Both the position numbers and the translations under genes were made by a program. A stretch of 64,000 nt of DNA from Opitutia bacterium (GTDB lineage: Bacteria; Verrucomicrobiota; Verrucomicrobiia; Opitutales; Opitutaceae), in NCBI GenBank assembly GCA_947475065.1, contig CANJLB010000007.1:40796-104795 (forward strand), written 5' to 3'. The notes under the pieces are model-generated. The model did not search any database. It was not told the origin of the DNA and worked only from the letters and a program-made list of their open reading frames with translations. Shown one piece after another: positions 1-7,220 of the stretch (its first letter is position 1; each line of letters opens with the position of its first letter).

Positions 1-840
1 GACATGGAGCTGGCCGGCCCGGTAGCTTTTTTCCTCGGTGGCGAGGGTTTCGATGGGATAAAACACGACGCCGTTGAGGCGCGCGTGCGCGGCATCCCAG
101 TAATACGGATTTCTGGCGGTGACGATGCGGGCGCGGGGCGCCCACTCCTTGAGCGTGAACGGGCCGTTGCCGACGAAGTTTTCCGGGCGCGTCCAGCGCG
201 TGCCCTTCTGTTCGGCGCCGCCAAATTTTTCCACGGTGCTGCGGTGGACGGGATACCACGCCTGATGCGCGGCCAGCGCGAGCAGCCATGGGCAGGGCGC
301 GGCGAGCGTGAGTTCCAAGGTGCGGTCGTCCACGGCGCGGACGCCGACCTGGGCAAAGTCGGTGATTTTACCCTCGTTGAACGCCTGGGCGTTTTTGACC
401 GGCCAGAGCATGTAGGAATATTCGGAGGCGAGTTTGGGCGAGAGGATGCGGCGGTACGACCACGCAAAGTCGCCGGCGGTGAGCGCGTCGCCGTTGCTCC
501 ACCTGGCGCCGGCACGGAGGTGAAACGTATAGGTGAGCCCGTCGGGCGAGATGCCCCAGCTCTCGGCGACGCCGGGGACGGGCTGCGAAGTCGCGTCGTC
601 GAGGCAGGTGAGGCCCTCGAAGAGGGCGACGAGGATGGTGGCCTCGGTGTAGGCGGTGGCGATCTGCGGGTCGAGGTCACCGGGCTCGGAGCTGTTGCCG
701 AGATGGAGCACCTGCGAGCGGAGGCCGTCGGCGACCGGCGAGGCGGGGCCGGCGGGCTTGCAGCCGGCCAACGAAAGCAGCAGCGCGCAGGGCAACAGGA
801 GCAGGGCGGCGGAACAGGGCGGCGGGCGGAAGCGGATCAT
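1..840 (-). CDS. Peptide/oligopeptide ABC transporter substrate-binding lipoprotein (SBP family 5), C-terminus cut by window edge
   Basis: The reverse strand reads without a stop from ATG at 840 to base 1, giving 280 codons of a longer protein. The N-terminus is a lipoprotein signal (hydrophobic run ending LSLAGC), so mature protein should be lipid-anchored at Cys in the envelope. Family-5 features follow: an EPGDLDPQ-like opening, ESWGISPDGLTYTFHLR near residues 80-97, a WSNGDALTAGDFAWSY segment, and GNGPFTLKEW near residue 226. These match OppA/DppA proteins that hand oligopeptides to an ABC permease. The start is supported by a GGAGG Shine-Dalgarno 7 nt upstream. No permease or ATPase is visible here; they could lie beyond the left edge. 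Fold assignment is secure; the exact ligand is unknown. Confidence 0.85.
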   Translation of the reverse strand, partial: MIRFRPPPCSAALLLLPCALLLSLAGCKPAGPASPVADGLRSQVLHLGNSSEPGDLDPQIATAYTEATILVALFEGLTCLDDATSQPVPGVAESWGISPDGLTYTFHLRAGARWSNGDALTAGDFAWSYRRILSPKLASEYSYMLWPVKNAQAFNEGKITDFAQVGVRAVDDRTLELTLAAPCPWLLALAAHQAWYPVHRSTVEKFGGAEQKGTRWTRPENFVGNGPFTLKEWAPRARIVTARNPYYWDAAHARLNGVVFYPIETLATEEKSYRAGQLHV

Positions 841-882
841 GCGAGCCTCCGAGCATGGGGATTTGACGGGATTTGTCAGGCG

Positions 883-918
883 TAAGTTGGCGTGCTAATT
901 CCCGGGGTTCCCAACTTA
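883..918. repeat. Inverted repeat upstream of the peptide-binding lipoprotein gene
   Basis: Perfect 8-bp arms TAAGTTGG (883-890) and CCAACTTA (911-918) are separated by 20 nt. It lies about 45 bp upstream of the start at 840, between that gene and the convergent-side end of the next. There is no T-run after it in either gene's direction, so it fits an operator or promoter-region element better than a terminator. The function is inferred only from position. Confidence 0.35.
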
Positions 919-943
919 AAAAATGGCGTCAGTGGCAAGACGC

Positions 944-1753
944 TCAGCGGCCTCTGATGGGTGGATTGGCTTGGGAGCCGGCACGCGGCCCGGACGAAGG
1001 GCTTCCACGTCGGGGAGCCGTCCCCCTGGGGGCGGCGGGCTTTTGCGCGGCATCCTTCTTTTCCACGGCTTCATCCATCAAGTTCAAAAATTCATCAGAG
1101 GAATACAGCGTCTTAGCCTTCAGTCCGGATGAGGTTTTGCCAATAGACTGAACGTAAATCAAGTCAGGACGCTCTGGAACAGCGGATTCCAGCCAGATGG
1201 CCCAGCCGCCAATAAATGAATCCAAATTCAGAATACGAGGTTCGTATTTCCCCAAACTCACTTGAGGCAGGGCCGCGAGATCGTCGAGGGTTTTTCGCTG
1301 GAAACCGGTCGTTCCCAGCGAGTAAATTTTGCCCTGTCGCATAACCACCTGTGCGATCGTATTGCCGGAGCCGTCCAAAAAATATAACAAATCACTCGAA
1401 GACACGAAGGTCTCGGACATCTTTCTGGACCCCGCCTTGCGACCGTTTACCGGAAGCGTGGCTGTATGAAAGGGCTGGCTCACCTGCACCGCTTCAACCG
1501 GAGTTCCTTTGAGGAGGTCAAACGAAAGTCCTGAGCGGGAGGGGGGTGGGGCTCGGTATTTTTTCAAGTACTCGATAATGAGGGTATTGGCGTTGGCAGG
1601 CCCCTTGACAAATTGAAATGGGCTGGCTGCCGCAGCAGTCGGAGATCCGGCAGGTTGCGAGGAGGCGGTGTCTGCGCCGAAAATCGGATGGACGTCCGAC
1701 AGGAGGACGAACAGGGCCGCAAGGGGTAGGGGATGGAATTTTTGGAGCCGCAT
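944..1753 (-). CDS. Hypothetical secreted protein
   Basis: A 269-residue protein starting at the internal ATG at 1753, chosen because it begins directly with a basic n-region and hydrophobic core (MRLQKFHPLPLAALFVLL) ending near FGA, a normal signal peptide. A longer reading frame upstream would bury this signal. The mature part is Ser/Pro-rich near the start, has a mixed alpha/beta-looking middle (LLYFLDGSGNTIAQVVMR) and a Pro/Arg/Gly-rich disordered tail (PRRGSPSSGPRAGS). No catalytic motif or known domain is recognised. It is the upstream neighbour, same strand, of the peptide-binding lipoprotein, with about 100 bp between, so co-transcription is possible but not shown. Function unknown. 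Confidence 0.6.
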   Translation of the reverse strand: MRLQKFHPLPLAALFVLLSDVHPIFGADTASSQPAGSPTAAAASPFQFVKGPANANTLIIEYLKKYRAPPPSRSGLSFDLLKGTPVEAVQVSQPFHTATLPVNGRKAGSRKMSETFVSSSDLLYFLDGSGNTIAQVVMRQGKIYSLGTTGFQRKTLDDLAALPQVSLGKYEPRILNLDSFIGGWAIWLESAVPERPDLIYVQSIGKTSSGLKAKTLYSSDEFLNLMDEAVEKKDAAQKPAAPRGTAPRRGSPSSGPRAGSQANPPIRGR

Positions 1754-1899
1754 AAAGTTGCGCTTCAGGCTTCGGCTCATGACGCTGGTCGAAGCACCCA
1801 CCCTATGTCAAGCTTGGCGAGGGGCGTCCCGGCCCGATGCAGGAAAGGAAGGTTTTCCATTTGCCCCGCCGGATGCGGGCCGCCAGCGTCGCGTGTTCC

Positions 1900-3402
1900 A
1901 TGAGCGAAACTCCCCCGGACATCTCCCACGACCAGCATGCGGTGCGGCGGCAGAAGCTCGCCGAGCTGCGCGCCACCGGGCACGACCCGTTTCGCGCGAG
2001 CTTCACGCCGACCCATTTCTCCGGCGACGCGCTCAAGCTCCATGTGGACGGGCAGGACAACGCCGTGACGGTCGCCGTCGCGGGGCGGCTCGTGACGATC
2101 CGCGACATGGGCAAGAGCCAGTTTGTGAAAATTCTCGACCAGCATGGGCAGATCCAGCTCTACATCAAAAAGGACGTGGTCGGCGAGGAGGCCTATGCGG
2201 CGTTCAAGAAGCTCGACCTCGGCGACTTCATCGGGGCGCGGGGAACGCTGTTCAAGACGAAGACCGGCGAGGTCACGGTGCGGGTCGAGGCGAACGGCGT
2301 CACGCTCGTCACGAAGGCGTTGCGCCCGCTGCCGGAAAAGTGGCACGGTCTCGCCGACCCGGAGCAGGTCTATCGCCAGCGCTACCTCGACCTGATCGTC
2401 AACACGGAGTCGCGCGCGCGGCTGATGCTGCGGCCGAAAATCGTGTCACACATCCGGCATCTGCTGGAGGCGAGGCAGTTCATTGAGGTCGAGACGCCGA
2501 TGCTGCAAAACGTGGCGGGCGGCGCGGCGGCGCGGCCGTTCACGACCCGCCACAATGCGCTCGGGACGGATTTTCTCCTCCGCATCTCGCTGGAGCTCTA
2601 TCTCAAGCGCATGCTGGTGGGCGGGTATGACCGGGTGTTCGAAATCGGGCGGAACTTCCGCAACGAGGGCATCTCCCGGAAACACAACCCGGAGTTCACC
2701 ATGCTGGAGGTCTATCAGGCCTACAGCGACTACCGCGGCATGATGGCGCTCGTGCGCGACCTGCTGCAGTCGCTGGTGCGCGAGGTGATCCGCCCCGCCG
2801 ACGGCTCGCTGAAAATCAAGCACGCGGCCAGCGGAGAGGACATCGAGTTCGGCGGCGCGTGGCGCGAGGTCAGCTACAAGGAGCTCATCCATGCCGCCAC
2901 GGGCGACGCAGACTGGTTTGTCCGCAGCAAGGCGGAGAAAATCGCCGGAGCGGAAAAACTCGGGCTCGGTGTGGACCCGAAGTGGGAGGAGTTCGAGATC
3001 ACCAACGAGATTTTTTCCAAGCAGATCGAGCCGACGCTCATCCAGCCGACGTTCGTCACACACCTGCCGAAGGAGCTGTGCCCGCTGGCCAAGCTCACGC
3101 TCGAAGACCCGACGACGATTGATGTGTTCGAGCTGGTCATCGGCGGCATGGAGGTTGCGCCCGCCTACTCGGAGCAGAACGACCCCGACGCACAGCGCGC
3201 GATGTTCGAGGCGCAGGCCGGCGGCGACCAGCAGAGCATTGACCATGATTTCCTGCTCGCACTGGAGCACGGGATGCCGCCGGCGGGCGGCATGGGCATC
3301 GGCATTGACCGGCTGTGCATCCTGCTCACGGGTGCGGAGAGCATCCGCGATGTGATTCTGTTTCCGCAACTGCGCCCGGGGGGCGCAAAGGCTGAAGGCT
3401 GA
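1900..3402 (+). CDS. lysS: Lysyl-tRNA synthetase, class II
   Basis: A 500-residue LysS attaches lysine to tRNA-Lys in the cytoplasm. The N-terminal OB-fold anticodon-binding domain occupies about residues 55-150 ([17 protein letters not shown]). The class II core follows, with motif 1 around [23 protein letters not shown], motif 2 [13 protein letters not shown] and motif 3 [14 protein letters not shown] near the C-terminus. Length is normal for bacterial LysS. I start at ATG 1900 ([12 protein letters not shown]) because the typical N-terminus begins there; the frame extends upstream to 1837 without family-like residues. The C-terminal GGAKAEG and the stop lie inside a tandem GACTGAAG-type repeat, so the last residues have probably been rewritten by that repeat. 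Confidence 0.97.
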   Translation: MSETPPDISHDQHAVRRQKLAELRATGHDPFRASFTPTHFSGDALKLHVDGQDNAVTVAVAGRLVTIRDMGKSQFVKILDQHGQIQLYIKKDVVGEEAYAAFKKLDLGDFIGARGTLFKTKTGEVTVRVEANGVTLVTKALRPLPEKWHGLADPEQVYRQRYLDLIVNTESRARLMLRPKIVSHIRHLLEARQFIEVETPMLQNVAGGAAARPFTTRHNALGTDFLLRISLELYLKRMLVGGYDRVFEIGRNFRNEGISRKHNPEFTMLEVYQAYSDYRGMMALVRDLLQSLVREVIRPADGSLKIKHAASGEDIEFGGAWREVSYKELIHAATGDADWFVRSKAEKIAGAEKLGLGVDPKWEEFEITNEIFSKQIEPTLIQPTFVTHLPKELCPLAKLTLEDPTTIDVFELVIGGMEVAPAYSEQNDPDAQRAMFEAQAGGDQQSIDHDFLLALEHGMPPAGGMGIGIDRLCILLTGAESIRDVILFPQLRPGGAKAEG

Positions 3403-3500
3403 AAGACTGAAGGACTGAAGGACTGAAGGACTGAACCGAATCTGAACTTTTTTCCTCCCGCCTATTTCAGCCCTTCAGCCTTCAGTTCTTCAGCCTTTCT
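3390..3500. repeat. Tandem and inverted CTGAAG-type repeat spanning the lysS stop
   Basis: The left half carries GGCTGAAGGCTGAAAG and then three tandem copies of GGACTGAA (3412-3435). The right half (about 3465-3496) carries the complementary pattern CAGCCCTTCAGCCTTCAG. The two halves can pair into a long imperfect hairpin over a spacer containing a T-run. The lysS stop codon at 3400-3402 is inside the left half, and the lolE-like gene starts 7 bp after the right half. It may terminate lysS transcription. Confidence 0.6.
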
Positions 3501-3506
3501 CCACCT

Positions 3507-4751
3507 ATGCCTTGGTATCTCTACCTCGCCCTCAAGCAGCTCTTCCCCACCGGGCGGAGGTTTCCGTTTTTCACGGCCATCTCGGTGCTGGGCGTGACGC
3601 TGGGTGTGGCGCTGCTCGTCGTGGTGATGAGCGTGATGGGCGGTTTCGGCTACGAAATCCGCCGGATGATCACGGACACGCAGGGGGAGGTGCAGGTGCG
3701 TGGGGACGGGCAGGTGCTGGTGGAGCAACCGGAGGAGCTGCGTGCCGCCATCGCTGCCATTCCCGGTGTGGCCGGCGTGACACCCAATGCGGTGGGAGTC
3801 GGGCTGCTGAAATTCGAAAACAAATCGGCCTTTCCCCAGATTCAGGGCATTGATGTGCGGCACATCGAGTCCGTCGCGAACCTGAACCGCTTCATCCTCA
3901 AGCCCGACACGCTGGATGACCTGGACGACGACTCGGTCATTCTCAGCTCGCAGCTGGCCGTGGCTCTGGGCGCGCGCCGGGGGGACAAGATCGAGTTCTA
4001 TTCGCTGCTGATGATCGAGAAGCTGCAGGAGAGCGAGACCATGCTGCCGCGTGAGCTGCGTGTCGCGGGCTTCTTTGTGGTCGGCCACCAGCAGCTCGAC
4101 GGCAACACCGCGCTGGTGACCTTGCGCCGGATGCAGGACCTCTACGGGCTGGGCCACTCCGTCCACGGCTTCAATGTCCGGCTCGCGCCTGGCGAGGATG
4201 CCGCCACTGCCGCCGCGCGCATCACCGCCGCGCTGCCGCCGGCCGCCGGGGTGCAGGCGTATCCCTGGACGGACTCGTTCAGCGATTTTCTCTGGGTGCT
4301 CCAGCTCGAGAAAAACATGATTTTTTTCCTGCTCCTGTTCATCGTCATCGTGGCGGCGTTTTCCGTGACCAGCTCGCTACTCATCTCGGTCGTGCGCAAA
4401 ACACGCGAGATCGGCCTGCTCGGCGCGCTGGGCGGCCGGCCGCGGCAGGTGGCGGCGTGCTTTTGCACGCAGGGGCTGCTCATCGGCGGCTGTGGCACAG
4501 TTTGCGGGCTGGGCCTGGGCTTTGTGCTGCTGTGGCTGCGCAACGACATCGTGCTCGGGCTCGCGCGCCTGTTCGGCCACCAGGACGTGATGCGGCAGTT
4601 TTACATGGTCACCCAGCTCCCCTCGCATACGAGCGGCCTGGATGTGGCGAAGATCGTGATTTTTACCCTCGTCATCTCCACGCTGGCCGGCCTGTTGCCG
4701 GCGTGGCGGGCGGCGCGGCTCAAGCCCGTGGAGGCGCTGCGCCATGAGTGA
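3507..4751 (+). CDS. LolC/LolE-family lipoprotein-releasing ABC transporter permease
   Basis: This 414-residue FtsX/MacB-superfamily permease should extract lipoproteins from the inner membrane and pass them to a periplasmic carrier. The first transmembrane segment is at about residues 23-45 (AISVLGVTLGVALLVVVMSVMGGFG). A large periplasmic domain (about 46-265) follows, then three C-terminal membrane spans (IFFLLLFIVIVAAFSV; GLLIGGCGTVCGLGLGF; IVIFTLVISTLAGLLPAW). It ends with the usual AARLKPVEALRHE. Its stop overlaps the ATPase start by 8 bp, so the pair is translationally coupled. Only one permease is present, so the complex may be a homodimer like LolF-type systems; calling it LolC or LolE specifically would be a guess. 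Confidence 0.9.
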   Translation: MPWYLYLALKQLFPTGRRFPFFTAISVLGVTLGVALLVVVMSVMGGFGYEIRRMITDTQGEVQVRGDGQVLVEQPEELRAAIAAIPGVAGVTPNAVGVGLLKFENKSAFPQIQGIDVRHIESVANLNRFILKPDTLDDLDDDSVILSSQLAVALGARRGDKIEFYSLLMIEKLQESETMLPRELRVAGFFVVGHQQLDGNTALVTLRRMQDLYGLGHSVHGFNVRLAPGEDAATAAARITAALPPAAGVQAYPWTDSFSDFLWVLQLEKNMIFFLLLFIVIVAAFSVTSSLLISVVRKTREIGLLGALGGRPRQVAACFCTQGLLIGGCGTVCGLGLGFVLLWLRNDIVLGLARLFGHQDVMRQFYMVTQLPSHTSGLDVAKIVIFTLVISTLAGLLPAWRAARLKPVEALRHE

Positions 4752-5397
4752 GCACGTCCTTGCCGCCACCGGCCTGCGGAAAACCTACCTGAGCGGCGAC
4801 CGCCGCATCGAGGTGCTGCGTGGCGTGGACCTGGCGGTCGCGGCGGGCGAGAGCGTGGCGATCCGCGGGGAGTCGGGCTCGGGCAAATCCACCCTGCTCA
4901 ACCTGCTCTCCGGCCTCGACGCGCCCGACATCGGTTCGCTCCGGTGGGCCGGGCGCACGCCGGCGGCGGACACCCGCGCCCGGTTTCTCGGCATGGTATT
5001 TCAGTCGTTCTATCTCATTCCCGAGCTCGACGCGCTGGCCAACGTGCTCATGGCCGCGCGTATTTTGGGCGTTCCCGGGGCGGCCGGGCGCGCCCGCGCC
5101 GTCGAGCTGCTGGCCAAGGTCGGCCTCGCGGGCCGCGCGACGCACCTGCCGACGCAGCTCTCCGGCGGTGAGCGCCAACGTGTGGCCATCGCCCGCGCGC
5201 TCATGAACTCACCCCGGCTCATCCTGGCCGACGAGCCGACCGGCAACCTCGACGAGGCGACCGGCGACAATGTCATCGCTCTGCTGCTCGGGTTGTGCGC
5301 CGAAACGCAGACCGCGCTCGTGCTGGTGACGCACAACGCCGCGCACGCCGCGAAGACTTCGCGTCAGCTCTTCCTCCACGACGGGGTTCTGAAGTAG
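4744..5397 (+). CDS. lolD: LolD-type ABC transporter ATPase
   Basis: A 217-residue ATP-binding cassette that powers the adjoining permease. Walker A is GESGSGKST (residues 42-50), the signature is LSGGERQRVAIARAL (about 139-153) and Walker B with the catalytic Glu is LILADEPTGNLDEAT. This matches the MacB/LolD/FtsE group. It overlaps the permease stop by 8 bp (ATG inside CCATGAGTGA), a typical two-gene exporter operon. Length and motifs are complete. Lol identity rests on the partner permease; a macrolide or cell-division exporter is less likely because there is no MacB fusion or FtsX-type partner. Confidence 0.92.
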   Translation: MSEHVLAATGLRKTYLSGDRRIEVLRGVDLAVAAGESVAIRGESGSGKSTLLNLLSGLDAPDIGSLRWAGRTPAADTRARFLGMVFQSFYLIPELDALANVLMAARILGVPGAAGRARAVELLAKVGLAGRATHLPTQLSGGERQRVAIARALMNSPRLILADEPTGNLDEATGDNVIALLLGLCAETQTALVLVTHNAAHAAKTSRQLFLHDGVLK

Positions 5398-5438
5398 CGC
5401 GGTCAGCATGACCGCATTTCCGAGGCCGCCGGATTTTT

Positions 5439-5663
5439 ACCACGGATTGCACGGATTAACACGGATCAATCAACCGGAGACGGATTGATTTAGAAGCCAC
5501 GAAACCAAGAACCGGCAGTGTTGGAACATAGAGAGCATAGAGCCACCAATCCGAGGTCACGGAGGAATGCTCCTTCTTACTCTGTGTCCTCTGTGGGGCG
5601 CGCGCAGTGTCCTCAGTGACCCGGTTTGTTCTGCCATCCGTGTTAATCCGTGAAATCCGTGGT
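5439..5663. repeat. 225-bp element bounded by 28-bp inverted repeats (ACCACGGATT family)
   Basis: The left end 5439-5466 begins ACCACGGATTGCACGG. The right end 5636-5663 is its reverse complement with one mismatch in 28. The interior holds further echoes, such as CCGAGGTCACGGAGG, with no credible ORF. It fills most of the 326-bp gap between lolD and the dehydrogenase gene. Related ends occur at about 26007-26034, 25296-25314 and 27243-27399, so this is a dispersed family with a MITE-like shape. No target-site duplication could be recognised. Confidence 0.7.
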
Positions 5664-5723
5664 CAAATCCGCTCCGATTTTTTCATGTCGCTGTTGGAAC
5701 GGCCACGGCTATCGTTTGGGCTC

Positions 5724-6704
5724 ATGTCTTCCCAAAAAATCCGCTGCGGTGTTGCGGGCGTCGGTTCGCTGGGCCAGCACCATGCGCGCATCTACGCGGC
5801 GCTGCCTGGCGCGACGCTGGCCGGCATCTACGAGACCAGCGATGCGCGCGCGGCGGAGATTTGCGCGAAGTTCAACTGCCGCCGTTTTTCCACGCTCGAC
5901 GAGCTGGGCGCGGCGTGTGACGCCGTCAGCGTGGCGGTGCCCACCGATCGGCACGCGGAGGTTGCGCTGCCGTTGCTGGCGCGGGGCTGCCATCTGCTGA
6001 TCGAGAAGCCCATCTGCGCCTCGCTCGCCGAGGCCGAGCAGGTGCTGGCGGCGGCCCGCGCCAAAAACTGCCTCGTGCAGGTCGGCCACATCGAGCATTT
6101 CAACCCGGTGATGGCGTTTTTGGAAAAACATGCCGACGAGCCGCGCTACATCACCGCCGAGCGGCTTGCGCCCTACCAGCCGCGCGGCACGGAGGTCGGG
6201 GTCGTGCTCGACCTGATGATCCACGACATCGGCATCGTGCTGGCGCTCGTGAAGTCGCCGATCGCGAAAATTGACAGTGTGGGCGTGACCGTGCTCTCGA
6301 AAAGCGAGGACATCGCCAACGCGCGCATCCAGTTTCAGAATGGCTGCGTGGCCAACCTGAGCGCGAGCCGCATGAGCACGAAGAAGCAGCGCGAGATCCG
6401 CATTTTTCAGGGCGACGCCTATCTCTCGCTCGATTTCATGAACCAGGCCGGCCATCTCGTGAAGAAGAGCGATATCATCGCCTATGGCCTGAAGATGAAG
6501 ATCGGCCTCGTGAAGGCCGGCGATCTGTCGGCGATTCCGGTGCGCGAGATTCCCATCGAGAAGGGCGAACCGCTGGCGCTGGAGCTGGCGCACTTCATCG
6601 AAAGCGTGGCGCAGGCCCGGCAGCCGAAGGTCGGCGCGGCGCTCGGCAAGGGCGCGCTGGAGGTGGCGATTGCGATCACGGAGCAGATTCAGAGATCGAG
6701 GTAG
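5724..6704 (+). CDS. Gfo/Idh/MocA-family NAD(P)-dependent sugar oxidoreductase
   Basis: A 326-residue oxidoreductase. The N-terminal Rossmann fold opens with RCGVAGVGSLGQHHARIY, and the family EKP motif is LIEKPICASLAEAEQ (about residues 92-106), followed by the C-terminal Gfo/Idh alpha/beta domain. Start ATG 5724 is used because the Rossmann motif begins six residues later; upstream frame (from 5607) runs through the repeat element. Directly downstream are a RAYT gene and lpxB. Gfo/Idh enzymes next to lpx genes include the GnnA type, which oxidises UDP-GlcNAc at C3 on the way to amide-linked lipid A, so a role in sugar-nucleotide modification is plausible but inferred. The TAG stop is part of the REP element at 6701-6725. 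Confidence 0.88.
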   Translation: MSSQKIRCGVAGVGSLGQHHARIYAALPGATLAGIYETSDARAAEICAKFNCRRFSTLDELGAACDAVSVAVPTDRHAEVALPLLARGCHLLIEKPICASLAEAEQVLAAARAKNCLVQVGHIEHFNPVMAFLEKHADEPRYITAERLAPYQPRGTEVGVVLDLMIHDIGIVLALVKSPIAKIDSVGVTVLSKSEDIANARIQFQNGCVANLSASRMSTKKQREIRIFQGDAYLSLDFMNQAGHLVKKSDIIAYGLKMKIGLVKAGDLSAIPVREIPIEKGEPLALELAHFIESVAQARQPKVGAALGKGALEVAIAITEQIQRSR

Positions 6705-6725
6705 GGCGGGCCCGCCGGGCCCGCC
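6701..6725 (+). repeat. REP element (GTAG head) at the end of the Gfo/Idh gene
   Basis: GTAG (6701-6704) is followed by a perfect 9-bp hairpin, GGCGGGCCC and GGGCCCGCC, around a 3-nt loop. GTAG plus a palindrome is the standard head of REPs moved by RAYTs. It faces an inverted partner at 7190-7214, so the two flank the RAYT gene. TAG of the head serves as the stop codon of the upstream gene. Confidence 0.8.
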
Positions 6726-6740
6726 GTCCCCAACAACCAC

Positions 6741-7220
6741 ATGACTTTGCCCCAACGGGCCATTCTCCCGCACGCCACACCGCCCTGGGTTGGGCCGGGT
6801 GAGGCTTTTTTCGTCACCATCTGCTGTCAGGCGCGCGGCGAGAATCAGCTTTGCCATGAGGCCGTCGCCGCGTTGCTGTTTGAGGCAGCCGAGTTTCGCC
6901 AGCGCACGCAGCGGTGGTTTGTTCATTTGCTGCTGCTCATGCCGGATCATCTGCATGGCCTGGTTTCGTTTCCCGCCGCGGAGGTGATGAAAAAAGTTGT
7001 CGCCAATTTCAAGGGCATCGTCGCCAAGCGCGCGGGCATCGTCTGGCAACGGGATTTTTTTGACCATCGGCTGCGGTCGGCCGCGTCGTTTGAAGAGAAG
7101 GCGCACTACATTCGGATGAACCCGGTGCGGCAAGGACTGGTGGCGATGCCTGAGTTGTGGCCGTATGTTTGGTCGCCTAACGCAGACGCGGCGGGGCCAG
7201 CGGCCCCGCCCTACCTATGA
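6741..7220 (+). CDS. REP-associated tyrosine transposase (RAYT, Y1_Tnp/HUH family)
   Basis: A 159-residue single-domain HUH nuclease related to IS200/IS605 TnpA. The metal-binding motif is HLH (residues 70-72, in MPDHLHGLV) and the probable catalytic Tyr is Y123 in KAHYIRMNPVRQGL, the pattern of RAYTs. Such proteins cut and rejoin single-stranded REP hairpins. Inverted REPs flank it at 6701-6725 and 7190-7214; the right REP lies inside the coding sequence and encodes the C-terminal AGPAAPPYL. The stop overlaps the lpxB start (ATGA), so the gene sits as a cassette inside the dehydrogenase-lpxB operon. All active-site residues are present, so it may be functional. Confidence 0.9.
   Translation: MTLPQRAILPHATPPWVGPGEAFFVTICCQARGENQLCHEAVAALLFEAAEFRQRTQRWFVHLLLLMPDHLHGLVSFPAAEVMKKVVANFKGIVAKRAGIVWQRDFFDHRLRSAASFEEKAHYIRMNPVRQGLVAMPELWPYVWSPNADAAGPAAPPYL
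7190..7214 (-). repeat. Inverted REP element inside the RAYT 3' end
   Basis: GGCGGGGCC (7190-7198), loop AGC, GGCCCCGCC (7202-7210), then CTAC, the complement of the GTAG head. It is oriented opposite to the REP at 6701 and is identical to the copy inside lpxB at 8078-8102. It codes for the RAYT C-terminus. Confidence 0.8.

Noticed and set aside
4..885. Long plus-strand ORF over the left edge
   Set aside because: It is antisense to the minus-strand peptide-binding lipoprotein, whose signal peptide and family motifs are clear; the plus frame has shadow-type composition.
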